NCBI RefSeq assembly: GCF_014635725.1 | Contig: NZ_BMDJ01000002.1 | Span: 496,001 to 560,000, forward strand | Reading direction: 5' to 3' | Source: Pedobacter mendelii | GTDB lineage: Bacteria > Bacteroidota > Bacteroidia > Sphingobacteriales > Sphingobacteriaceae | DNA: 64,000 bases | In this document: positions 56,128-64,000 of the stretch, piece after piece | How the letters are laid out: each line of letters starts with the position of its first letter | How positions within the stretch are numbered: the stretch's first letter is position 1 | The notes under the pieces: model-generated | What the model saw: only the letters and a program-made list of their open reading frames with translations | What the model was told of the DNA's origin: nothing | Database searches by the model: none | Position numbers and translations under genes: made by a program

Positions 56128-56387
56128 TTCGTATCAACTAACCTAACTTTATAAATACTAACCAAATATTTATGATGCAAATATGAGGTTAGCGCATTAT
56201 CTCAACATTAATAAAATGTTATAAAATCTATTTAATTTTTTAATAATAACTATTTATGAAAGTGCCTACAATATCTGATTTAAATTATTAAATCTCATTT
56301 TGCAATTCTTAAGTAGATTTTAATTTAATATCAAAATGAATAAAGGCACTTTGAAACAGATAAATTATGTTTTCTATTTCTTATCTA

Positions 56388-56579
56388 CTACCTTATTAAT
56401 TTTTTTATATTGTAAGCTTCCTGCCCATTTAGTGTATTCTGCACATCAAATGTTACTAAATCAAAGGTAAAAATTACACCTTTAACGTTCGATTCCCTAA
56501 AATGAAACTCTTTTAAGTCAGACAGAATAAAACCGAAACCTTTCAACTTATTAAACAACAACACAATTCCTTCAGCCAT
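56388..56579 (-). CDS. Divergent cold-shock-domain-like small protein
   Basis: 63 residues. GIVLLFNKLKGFGFILSD aligns with the start of cold shock proteins (G-x-V-x-x-F-N-x-x-K-G-F-G-F-I, RNP1). The following FHFRESNV is a reduced RNP2-like piece, and VTFDVQNTLNGQEAYNIKKL matches the closing V-x-F-x-V-x-x-x-x-x-G-x-x-A-x-N-V. The middle is altered compared with normal CspA proteins, so nucleic-acid binding is uncertain. It lies alone on the minus strand between the two acyltransferase genes. Confidence 0.6.
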   Translation of the reverse strand: MAEGIVLLFNKLKGFGFILSDLKEFHFRESNVKGVIFTFDLVTFDVQNTLNGQEAYNIKKLIR

Positions 56580-56690
56580 TCAGGTAATTTACTCATTTAT
56601 ACCTTAATTGCAACTGTTTATTATACGCTTATAAATATTTAATTTTAAGTTATTTAGGCTAATAAGGCATACTTTCATTACGATAATATT

Positions 56691-56719
56691 TTGCAGTTAA
56701 CATTATTCTTTTATCTTTA
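56691..56719 (+). promoter_or_regulatory. Candidate promoter of the OlsA-like paralogue
   Basis: TTG (56691-56693) and TATCTTTA (56712-56719) are spaced by 18 bp; the -7 element has one mismatch to TAnnTTTG. The leader to the ATG at 56835 is about 110 bases and otherwise featureless. Confidence 0.4.
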
Positions 56720-56834
56720 GGTACTCCGTATGAGCGTTGTGTGGCTTTTATAAAAAACAACAAAGCCCCCCTTCTTGTATTTAGTTGATTAAAACATTAC
56801 AACCTGAAAATATCCTCAAGTTTAAAAATTCTCT

Positions 56835-57656
56835 ATGACACTTATATCCAAGGCAGATTTTTCCAAAGCAACCGGACTTTGCAATGTTCCGATACCAGGG
56901 CTTACATCTTTTTTAATGAAAGTAATGAAAATCGACAACTTTAACTCGATAATTAGAGATGCCGATAACCTTGAGGGTGCCCCATTTGCCAACTATTTGA
57001 TAGATACATTAGGAATTAAAATAGAGATTGATGAAAATGAAATAAAAAATATACCGGCTAACGGTGCATTCATAGCCATTGCAAACCATCCTTATGGTGC
57101 TATAGAATCATTGGCCTTATTAAGTACACTCGCTAAACATCGCCCCGATACCATGTTTATGGGTAATTTTTTATTAAAGAAAATACCCAATCTCGAAAAA
57201 TGTATTATCGCCGTTAATCCTTTTGAAAAAGTTCAGGATTCATCCAGCATCAGCGGATTAAAAATAACTTTAAAAACCTTGAAAGATGGAGTACCAGTTG
57301 CAATTTTTCCTGCCGGAGAGGTTTCTTCCTTTAAAATAAAAACCCGCAAAATTACAGATAGAGAGTGGCATCCGGTTGTTGGTAAAATAATTTCTAAAGC
57401 CAACGTGCCAATCCTACCGGTTTATTTCCATGGTAATAATGGATTATTTTTTAGCTTGTTAAAACTTATACATCCTTCCTTGCAAACCGCAAAATTGATT
57501 TCAGAACTGTTTAATAAAAACGGTCATGTGCTTAAAATTAAAATTGGCAAACCAATTATCCCGAGTCAAATCCCTTTAAAAGAATGCAATATTTCGCTCC
57601 TAAAATTCTTGAGAATAAGCCTATATGCACTTGGAGATAAAAAAAGACCAAATTAA
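56835..57656 (+). CDS. PlsC-like O-acyltransferase, paralogue of the OlsF N-terminal half
   Basis: 273 residues colinear with residues 1-270 of the fused protein at 54346: the same IAIANHPYGAIES (His85 at the identical position), NPFEKVQDSSSISGLK and VAIFPAGEVSSFK. It ends where the N-acyltransferase half would begin, with an intact stop and no decayed remainder visible. It is probably a free-standing acyltransferase that esterifies a lyso-aminolipid or related lipid (GlsA/OlsA-like). Duplication followed by domain loss is inferred; the reverse order, a fusion, is also possible. Confidence 0.85.
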   Translation: MTLISKADFSKATGLCNVPIPGLTSFLMKVMKIDNFNSIIRDADNLEGAPFANYLIDTLGIKIEIDENEIKNIPANGAFIAIANHPYGAIESLALLSTLAKHRPDTMFMGNFLLKKIPNLEKCIIAVNPFEKVQDSSSISGLKITLKTLKDGVPVAIFPAGEVSSFKIKTRKITDREWHPVVGKIISKANVPILPVYFHGNNGLFFSLLKLIHPSLQTAKLISELFNKNGHVLKIKIGKPIIPSQIPLKECNISLLKFLRISLYALGDKKRPN

Positions 57657-57761
57657 ATTTTACTGTTACCTCTGCATTAACTAATCATAGCATCTTTACA
57701 TAAAGAAATTGTTGATTTATTATTAATTATAAGTAAATTTAATATTACCAAATATATTAAA

Positions 57762-58970
57762 TTGAAAATAGCAGCTAATAAATATTCTTCAATCGCAACT
57801 TTATGCTTTTGCCTGATGTTTGCATTTACAGAAATGAAAGCTCAGAATCATTCATTTGAATTTTATAACGGCACTTTCAATTTCATTGCAGATTCTTCAA
57901 TTATTACAAATGCATCTCAAGATATTTCTACGGAAAGCATAAAAAAATTTTACAAAGATGTTAACAATGGAAATTATAAACCCTTAATTTCAGCTTTAAC
58001 AACATATAAAGAAAAATATAAACTAAACGACTGGATTTACTATCAGCTTATTCGTAAAACTGCCGAACAAATAAGCCCTAAAGCAGAAAATTATACCCGC
58101 TATACTTTATATAAATGGTTTTTAATAAACAAATGTGGTTACGATGCCAGGTTAGCCATTGGCAACGGACAAATTATTTTTTACGTAAGAAATGACGAAG
58201 ATATTAGTGATATTCCCTTTTTCATTATTGACGGCAAGAAATATATGTGTTTAAACTACCATGATTATGGAAAATTATTTAAGCAGGCTAATACTTACAA
58301 ACCCGTTAATATTTCAATTCCAGAAGCTATAAATGCTTTTTCGTATAAAGTTACTAGAATGCCGGACTTTAAGCCAGACAGTTATATTGATAAAGATGTA
58401 GATTTCAGCTACAAGCAAAAAACGTATCACTTTAAATTAAAAGTTAACAATAATGTTGAGTCAATTTTCGCCAACTATCCAGGCGTAGATTTCGAATCAT
58501 ATTTTAATATCCCGTTAAGTAGAGAAACTTATAGTTCGCTAATACCCATGCTTAGAAACAATTTGCATGGAATGAATCAAAAAAAAGGCGTTGATTATTT
58601 AATGAGATTTACCAGGTATGCATTTCTATATGAAAGTGACCAGGATAATTTTGGGAAAGAAAAGCGTTTATCACCAGAAGAAACGCTCTTAAATAAATAC
58701 AGCGATTGCGATGATAGGGCAGCACTGTTTTTTTATCTGGTAAAAGAAATTTACAACCTGCCAATGGTTGCACTTTTATACCCCACACATTTAACTATGG
58801 CTGTAGGTTTTGACAAACCATTTAAAGGAGATTTTTTAATTTACAATGGCAAGAAATATGCTTTTTGTGAACCAACTCCTCAGCCTCAGAATTTAAAAAT
58901 CGGGCAGCTTTCTGCTCAATTGAAAAATATAACCTATAAAATTGTGTATGATTACCAGCCGATAAAGTGA
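57762..58970 (+). CDS. Exported transglutaminase-like cysteine protein
   Basis: 402 residues, with TTG as start. The first 29 residues form a signal peptide (IATLCFCLMFAFTEMKAQ). The C-terminal part has a transglutaminase-like catalytic pattern: NKYSDCDDRAALFFYLVKE with Cys316, YPTHLTMAVGF with His343, then an acidic residue in CEPTPQ. The N-terminal 250 residues have no recognised domain. It could be a periplasmic peptidase or amidase-like enzyme. It lies 105 bp after the acyltransferase paralogue and may or may not be co-transcribed. Confidence 0.7.
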   Translation: MKIAANKYSSIATLCFCLMFAFTEMKAQNHSFEFYNGTFNFIADSSIITNASQDISTESIKKFYKDVNNGNYKPLISALTTYKEKYKLNDWIYYQLIRKTAEQISPKAENYTRYTLYKWFLINKCGYDARLAIGNGQIIFYVRNDEDISDIPFFIIDGKKYMCLNYHDYGKLFKQANTYKPVNISIPEAINAFSYKVTRMPDFKPDSYIDKDVDFSYKQKTYHFKLKVNNNVESIFANYPGVDFESYFNIPLSRETYSSLIPMLRNNLHGMNQKKGVDYLMRFTRYAFLYESDQDNFGKEKRLSPEETLLNKYSDCDDRAALFFYLVKEIYNLPMVALLYPTHLTMAVGFDKPFKGDFLIYNGKKYAFCEPTPQPQNLKIGQLSAQLKNITYKIVYDYQPIK

Positions 58971-59097
58971 TAAGCAGGAATTAATATACTGTTAATTTAT
59001 TGTTAACTAAATGTTATTAAATCAATAACACCATTGAAGTAGCTGTATTTAAGCTATTTTTATTCTCTGTTAAAATCGGATAAATAAATCACTACTT

Positions 59098-59373
59098 ATG
59101 CAGCCAACAATTTACAACGTTTTGAAAGAGTATTTTACAGAGATACATTCAAACCCGGTTAAAGCACGAATTATGTCTCCAATTAACAAACAAGATATTT
59201 TTGTGTTCCAAACGAGTTTATATTACAAAAACCACAATAGTGCTGATGCACACGAGCCATCAGCATCTTTTACTTCTTTTGCAACTGCAGAAAGGCACCT
59301 TTTACAATACCTCGATGAGTTTCAAAGTGCATTGGATATGGGCGGAAGTATAGCTAAAGGTTCTATAATTTAA
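59098..59373 (+). CDS. Conserved-looking small protein of unknown function
   Basis: 91 residues: TIYNVLKEYFTEIHSNPVKA, IFVFQTSLYYKNHNSADAHE, FTSFATAERHLLQYLDEFQS. No signal peptide, membrane helix or known motif. The ATG and codon use look genuine. It ends 8 bases before the end of a small convergent membrane-protein gene. Confidence 0.65.
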   Translation: MQPTIYNVLKEYFTEIHSNPVKARIMSPINKQDIFVFQTSLYYKNHNSADAHEPSASFTSFATAERHLLQYLDEFQSALDMGGSIAKGSII

Positions 59374-59381
59374 GAAAATAT

Positions 59382-59540
59382 TTAAAATTTATCTTCTTTA
59401 TGCTTTTCAGGGTTCAACTCTTCCTGAATAACATCCTCTTCAAATTCTTTTTCATCTTTTTTATTCCTTCTCAGAAAAAGAAAAAGCAATACAAATAAAA
59501 CAACAACTACACCTGCAATTATAAAATAATCGATATCCAT
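59382..59540 (-). CDS. 52-residue membrane protein
   Basis: ATG at 59540, stop TAA at 59382-59384. The product starts MDIDYFIIAGVVVVLFVLLF, a single transmembrane helix with an arginine/lysine stop-transfer (RRNKKDEK). A strongly acidic and charged cytosolic tail follows (EEDVIQEELNPEKHKED). This pattern is common for small Bacteroidota membrane peptides; function unknown. Confidence 0.6.
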   Translation of the reverse strand: MDIDYFIIAGVVVVLFVLLFLFLRRNKKDEKEFEEDVIQEELNPEKHKEDKF

Positions 59541-59645
59541 ACACTTGTTCTTTTAACTAATTAAAGGTAACGCTAAATAATTTGGTTGTTAACATTCGCA
59601 ATATTGTTAACATAATAATAATATTAATTTAACTTACCGATATTT

Positions 59646-59653
59646 TATCTTTG
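59646..59653 (+). promoter_or_regulatory. Perfect -7 element of the Lys-rich protein gene
   Basis: TATCTTTG matches TAnnTTTG and ends 21 bases before the ATG at 59675. It shows that the in-frame TTG at 59651, inside the element, is not the start codon. Confidence 0.55.
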
Positions 59654-59674
59654 GAAAAATCCACAAGTAGTAAA

Positions 59675-59959
59675 ATGAAGAAGAATAAATCTAAGTCGAA
59701 AAAACACTCGACAAGCAAAAAAATACGTAAAGAGTTAGAATTAAAATTAGCTGACTCATTTAACGAAATTGTGAAAAGCGTTGGTAAATCAAAAAAAGCA
59801 GATAAAGTAATCGAACGGTTTGCAAAACAGCTTTCAAAAAAGATAACCATTTCTGATAAAAGTGATTCGATTACACCTTTTATTAAAGAAGAGGTAGTTC
59901 CAACTAAAAAGGAAGTTATTAAGAAAGCAAAAGCCCCTGTTAAAGAGTTGGTTGAATAA
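59675..59959 (+). CDS. Lysine-rich small protein
   Basis: 94 residues from the ATG at 59675. The N-terminus is very basic (KKNKSKSKKHSTSKKIRKEL), the middle is a helical segment (ELKLADSFNEIVKSVGKSKK, IERFAKQLSKKI) and the tail is rich in Lys, Val and Pro. It has some resemblance in composition to histone H1-like bacterial proteins and could bind nucleic acid, but no family is recognised. It has its own -7 element and a very strong terminator. Confidence 0.65.
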   Translation: MKKNKSKSKKHSTSKKIRKELELKLADSFNEIVKSVGKSKKADKVIERFAKQLSKKITISDKSDSITPFIKEEVVPTKKEVIKKAKAPVKELVE

Positions 59960-59966
59960 AAAACTG

Positions 59967-60014
59967 TATATATGCAAAAAGCCGGAGCGAAATGCCCGGC
60001 TTTTTGCATATATA
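59967..60014. terminator. Long perfect bidirectional terminator hairpin
   Basis: TATATATGCAAAAAGCCGG (59967-59985) and CCGGCTTTTTGCATATATA (59996-60014) are perfect 19-bp inverted copies with a 10-base loop. It lies between the Lys-rich gene and the convergent beta-helix lipoprotein gene. Confidence 0.9.
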
Positions 60015-60032
60015 ATAAAATTATTATTCTGT

Positions 60033-61487
60033 TTATTTAACTGCTCCTGGAGTTGTATATACTAAAGTTTGGGCATCAACTTCTGCCCAACCCGAAGCCC
60101 AGTTATCTGTACCGAAAGCACCTTTATAAGCAACTTGCGTAAAGAAAGAACCTGAAACTTTTGCATTTGTAAATGCTGCACCAGTAGCAGCTGCCGAGTT
60201 AGCGGCAACTAAGAAACTTGCAGTACCCAATGTTGCACCTGAACCAAAATCACTGAAGTATAAATATGGATTAACCAAAAGTGCCGAAGCGAAGGATGTT
60301 TGTGCAAATGTATTATCTAAACGTAATTTTGCTTCGATTGCAGCAGCCGCGGCTGCATTGCTTACAATCACTTCTGTAGTTTTTGTGCCATAAATTAAGT
60401 TATTTGCAATTACCATATTTCCGCTTGTGAAGTTAGCGGATGTAGAATTTGCAGTTACAACTTTAGTATCATCAATATATAATCCGATTGGGAAACCAGA
60501 AATAACTGAATTTAAAATACTGATTGAAGAGTTACGACGAATTTGAGCGCCATGGTAGTAATTAGCATTAAAAGAACCACCAGTAGCTTTAATCGGACCT
60601 AAAACAGTTACATTAGAGAAAATAGCAGATGTTTTAGGAGTTTGATCCGTACCTGTTGCGTTATTATCGGATTCAAAACCGTTAGATTGAGACTGATCGG
60701 CAACCGTTGACACGCGTTGTGCTAAAGCGAACTGAACATTACCAGAATAACCGAAATCGGTATCGAAATCATCATCCCAAGTGCCAATTGCCAATAAGTG
60801 TTTTGCATTTACAGTTCCGCCGAACCATTCGAACGCATCATCACCAGAGCGATAAATTTGAATATAATCAAGCGTTGTGCCATTACCAACACCACCCATT
60901 GTTAATCCATTAATCTCATTATCAACAGAATAAGCTATACCTGCAAATTCAATACGCACATATTTCATAGTACCTGAATTATCTGCAGCATCTGCACCAC
61001 CGTAATAGATGTACGCTTTCTCGTCTTTTCCTGTAGGCTGAACTAAACCACCTTCAATCTTAACATCTGTACCTTGATTAACAGGTGCTTTACCGAGAAG
61101 GATAACACCACCCCAATCGCCTTGAGTACGAGCACCAGCTGCTAAAGCCGAAGTAAATACGATAGGTTTATCAACTGTACCTGTTGCATTAATTTTCGAA
61201 CCACGAGTTACAATTAATGTTCCCTTTGTAGCTTTATCTCCTTTAATAATTGTTCCTGGCTCGATAGTTAAAGTTGCGCCATTACTAACAAATACAAATC
61301 CTTTTAATAAATATATTTTACTTGCAGACCAAGTGGTACTTGCAGAAATTTCGCCAGTAACCTCAACAACATTTGCAGTTGAACCACCGGGAGTTTCTGT
61401 TGAAGGTCCTTCAACAATAATGTTCTTCTTACAAGAAGTTGAAAATAAAACTACTGATAAGGCAAGTAGTATGAATTGGTTTTTCAT
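60033..61487 (-). CDS. Lipoprotein with predicted right-handed beta-helix
   Basis: 484 residues. The signal peptide has lipobox STSC (Cys19, followed by KK). The mature protein has repeated short strands typical of a parallel beta-helix (ATLTIEPGTIIKGDKATKGT, GDWGGVILLGKAPVN, MKYVRIEFAG, LDYIQIYRSGDDAFEWFGG). It is rich in Asp/Asn and probably surface-exposed. It is located 85 bp after a TonB-dependent receptor gene on the same strand, a pairing seen in Bacteroidota uptake loci. Function unknown. Confidence 0.82.
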   Translation of the reverse strand: MKNQFILLALSVVLFSTSCKKNIIVEGPSTETPGGSTANVVEVTGEISASTTWSASKIYLLKGFVFVSNGATLTIEPGTIIKGDKATKGTLIVTRGSKINATGTVDKPIVFTSALAAGARTQGDWGGVILLGKAPVNQGTDVKIEGGLVQPTGKDEKAYIYYGGADAADNSGTMKYVRIEFAGIAYSVDNEINGLTMGGVGNGTTLDYIQIYRSGDDAFEWFGGTVNAKHLLAIGTWDDDFDTDFGYSGNVQFALAQRVSTVADQSQSNGFESDNNATGTDQTPKTSAIFSNVTVLGPIKATGGSFNANYYHGAQIRRNSSISILNSVISGFPIGLYIDDTKVVTANSTSANFTSGNMVIANNLIYGTKTTEVIVSNAAAAAAIEAKLRLDNTFAQTSFASALLVNPYLYFSDFGSGATLGTASFLVAANSAAATGAAFTNAKVSGSFFTQVAYKGAFGTDNWASGWAEVDAQTLVYTTPGAVK

Positions 61488-61572
61488 TTTTTTTTGTTTT
61501 AATATTTTTTTTACAAATAGAGACTTTTAATTTTTCCTTAGGATTAATATCTTGTTACTAAATTGTTAATGA

Positions 61573-64000
61573 CTAGAAAGTATAATTGAAAGATAGCGAT
61601 ATGTTTGTTCCTGGCTTGTAAGACGAAAAGGTTTCATCTCCACCGTTACCTACGCTACCATTATATTTTTTATCGCCATTATAATCGAAATAAATTAAAC
61701 TTCTTTGATTCAATATATCACCAGCATTTAACTTAATTTCACCTTTAGTTTTAAGAACTTTATAGCTTACCTGCAAATCAAGAACATCTCTTGGGTTTTC
61801 CCATGTACTTGGGAAATTGATACCACTTGCCTGTACAATTCTTCTTCCGATTTTATTATAAAGAATATTAAAATTAAGCTTGTTATCTAAAGCACTATGC
61901 TGTAAACCGGCATTGATTACATAAGGAGATTGACCAACCATTGGGCGGGTTTTATCTATATAATTCTGATCTGTAGGATTTGTAACCTTAGATTTTATTA
62001 ATGATAGGTTAAAGTATGCAGTAGTATTTTTAAAGAAATTACTACCACTAACAAAATTTAAATTCTTCCTGGCCTCTAGCTCCAAGCCGTATGTGTAAGC
62101 TTTTGGTGTATTAAAAAAAGAAACATCTGGTGTTGATAAAACATCGTAACGATAAGATTCAATGGCATTTGTAAAATGCTTGTAAAATGCTGATATCGAA
62201 AATAACTGACCAGCTTCCGGATAAATTTCATATCTGATATCGGCATTATCAATAAGTGATCTTTTCAAATTCGGATTCCCAGTAATGTTACCCAATAATT
62301 CATAATCGTAATAGGATGAAAGTGATAGCTCTCTAAATTCCGGTCTTGCAAGTGTACGATAGTAAGATGCTCGTAAATTTGCTTTATCCGTTAGGCTATA
62401 AGTTAAATTTAAAGAGGGTAAAATATCAACTTGAGAATCATCAACATAAGTTTTACTTATACTCATAACCTTTACATTATAACTTTCTACCCTTACTCCG
62501 TATACGGCTCTGAGTTTTTCACCAAACTTTTGATCAAGCATTAAATACCCATAATTTGTAAACGAATTTGCAGCATAACTATCCAATTCACCACCAACTT
62601 CAGCTAATCTATAAACACCTGACTCGAACAATGACTGAGAGAATATCTGATCAACTGGCAGGCTTCTAATTTGCGTCTGCAAATCCGGATTATTTGTAAT
62701 TAACTCTGCACCAATAAAACGAGCTGTGAACTTACGATCGCGGTACTGAGAACCTAAACCAACCTTAAACGTTGTAGATGCATCGAATAATTTAAATGGT
62801 GTGCTATAATTAACATCGCCAGCGTAAATATCTTCGTTCAAATCTGAAAATAATCTGGTATTATCTTTACCTAAAGACGTAATATTTGCCTGATACAAAA
62901 CACTAGGATCGTTTTGGGCAGCTAATGGTTTTGTGTAATTAATTTTTAATTGATTCGGTTGGTTATTCCCAATGTTACTGTATGAAGCAGTCCATTTCAA
63001 TTTATTGTTTCCTTCACCAATCTGATGATCACCTTCTAAAGTTGTTTTGAAAAGTGATTTTTGCATAATATCATATGCATAAAACTGATTTAAAGAGTTT
63101 CCGTCTTTTATACCTGTTCTTACGGCATAAGTATCATCATAATTTCTGTTATAGATATTTTTAAAGCTAATCTTATTCTTTCCAAAAGTATATGCAAAGT
63201 TTGCTAAACCACCTAAGTTAGTCGAGAATTTATATTGATTATCTGTATAGTTGTAAACGTAAAAATTACGTTCAACATCTTGATTTATTGTTTGCGAGTT
63301 TCTGTAAGTTCCGGAAATTAAAGCACCAAAAGTATTTCCATTCTCAAAATGCTTAACTCTACCTAAGCTAAGCTGGTAATTTTGCGTAGGTAATGCGCTT
63401 CTATTTCTTACTGATAAATCATTTGGCAATGATTTTAGAGCCGCAACATTTTTTGAATTTGATAGCGTTCCTTGAGCAACCTGTTCGCTAGTTGGAAAGT
63501 TTTCAGCCAGTTGTTTAGAACCATCTTCAAAACCTAAATAGTTTACTGCATTTTTCTTTGTTGCTAAAAAATCTTTAAAGGTAGATTGGCTGTTATAGCC
63601 ATAACCTATGCCAAATGAAAGAAAGTTTTGCTCCGGAATATCTTTAGTAACAATCTGAACAGCACCACCGGCAAAATCTGCAGGTAAATCTGGAGTTGCT
63701 GTTTTACTAATTGTGATTTTATCAACTAAATTAGAAGGAACAATATCGAAAGAGAAAGCCTTTTTATTTGCCTCAGTACTTGGCAAAGTTGAATTATCAA
63801 GCGTTGCTGTATTATAACGATCACTTAAACCACGCACAATTACAAATTTATTATCCTGAATAGTCGCTCCACTTACTCTTTTTAGAACGTCTGAAGTATT
63901 TCTATCAGGAGACTTTTTAATCTGATCACTAGAAATACCATCCGAAATAACCGAACTGTTTTTTTGCTGTGCGTAAAGCGAGTTAACAGATTCTTGTTTA
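61573..64000 (-). CDS. TonB-dependent receptor (5' end beyond window)
   Basis: The reading frame is open from the window edge to the stop at 61573, about 809 codons. The visible N-terminal part is the plug (SDQIKKSPDRNTSDVLKRVS, IVRGLSDRYNTATLDNSTLP, FDIVPSNLVDKITISKTATP, DFAGGAVQIVTKDIP). The barrel domain has MLDQKFGEKLRAVYGVRVES and NLRASYYRTLARPEFRELSL and ends in ISLSFNYTF. It is an outer-membrane importer energised by TonB, of the type with an N-terminal carboxypeptidase-like domain presumably outside the window. The beta-helix lipoprotein gene follows it. Confidence 0.93.
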   Translation of the reverse strand, partial: KQESVNSLYAQQKNSSVISDGISSDQIKKSPDRNTSDVLKRVSGATIQDNKFVIVRGLSDRYNTATLDNSTLPSTEANKKAFSFDIVPSNLVDKITISKTATPDLPADFAGGAVQIVTKDIPEQNFLSFGIGYGYNSQSTFKDFLATKKNAVNYLGFEDGSKQLAENFPTSEQVAQGTLSNSKNVAALKSLPNDLSVRNRSALPTQNYQLSLGRVKHFENGNTFGALISGTYRNSQTINQDVERNFYVYNYTDNQYKFSTNLGGLANFAYTFGKNKISFKNIYNRNYDDTYAVRTGIKDGNSLNQFYAYDIMQKSLFKTTLEGDHQIGEGNNKLKWTASYSNIGNNQPNQLKINYTKPLAAQNDPSVLYQANITSLGKDNTRLFSDLNEDIYAGDVNYSTPFKLFDASTTFKVGLGSQYRDRKFTARFIGAELITNNPDLQTQIRSLPVDQIFSQSLFESGVYRLAEVGGELDSYAANSFTNYGYLMLDQKFGEKLRAVYGVRVESYNVKVMSISKTYVDDSQVDILPSLNLTYSLTDKANLRASYYRTLARPEFRELSLSSYYDYELLGNITGNPNLKRSLIDNADIRYEIYPEAGQLFSISAFYKHFTNAIESYRYDVLSTPDVSFFNTPKAYTYGLELEARKNLNFVSGSNFFKNTTAYFNLSLIKSKVTNPTDQNYIDKTRPMVGQSPYVINAGLQHSALDNKLNFNILYNKIGRRIVQASGINFPSTWENPRDVLDLQVSYKVLKTKGEIKLNAGDILNQRSLIYFDYNGDKKYNGSVGNGGDETFSSYKPGTNISLSFNYTF

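Noticed and set aside
59651..59674. TTG start for the Lys-rich protein
   Set aside because: The TTG lies inside the perfect -7 promoter element TATCTTTG, so it cannot be the start of that transcript's coding region.

Overview
The window looks like a chromosomal segment of a Bacteroidota bacterium of the Sphingobacteriaceae type (Pedobacter-like). Reasons seen in the sequence: low G+C, SusC/SusD and TonB-dependent receptor genes, promoters of the form TAnnTTTG with an upstream TTG, almost no Shine-Dalgarno sequences, a DNA polymerase III alpha with a fused N-terminal exonuclease, a fused OlsF-type aminolipid synthase, and many signal peptides with a lipobox. The species assignment is an inference, since no 16S gene is present.

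Layout. 1-6.5 kb: 5' two-thirds of dnaE (minus), an orphan antitoxin beside a decayed RelE-like toxin, a DJ-1/PfpI protein, two tandem lipocalins, malate dehydrogenase and a retropepsin-like protease. 6.5-23 kb: an SRPBCC protein, a two-component system, a universal-stress/bestrophin pair, gyrB, an OmpH-like lipoprotein, guaD, an EcsC protein, hslR, dapD, a glycosyltransferase, a DUF4136 lipoprotein, tsaC, cca, a pRiA4b ORF-3-like protein and miaA. 23-26.5 kb: an outer-membrane FadL/lipase operon and two small genes. 26.5-46 kb (minus strand): the ancestral information-processing block rpsU-xerC-hpf-tRNA(Thr,Tyr,Gly,Thr)-tuf-tRNA(Trp)-secE-nusG-rplKAJL-rpoBC. 46-64 kb: a SusC/SusD pair, an acyl-CoA dehydrogenase, a helix-hairpin-helix protein, olsF and a shortened paralogue, a transglutaminase-like protein, several small proteins, and a beta-helix lipoprotein next to a truncated TonB-dependent receptor.

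The most unusual region is 37.1-41.2 kb. The normally contiguous nusG-rplK junction is opened by about 4.1 kb of accessory DNA holding two two-gene units. Each unit is an exported lipoprotein with a zincin HExxH...E motif, followed closely by a small exported protein. The second unit is preceded by a partial, slightly diverged copy of the last 30 codons of nusG. Both units therefore sit directly behind a nusG 3' end and a terminator hairpin. This looks like cassette addition by recombination at the nusG 3' end. The units may be toxin/immunity-like, but that is not proven. The zincin gene of the second unit is split by a frameshift.

Other themes are several classes of intergenic structured repeats: a roughly 135-bp inverted-repeat element in two near-complete copies and one fragment, a multi-hairpin element upstream of the OmpH gene, and locus-specific word-repeat palindromes in many spacers. 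There are also strong Shine-Dalgarno sequences confined mainly to rpsU and hpf, which fits the SD-dependent rpsU autoregulation described for Bacteroidota.
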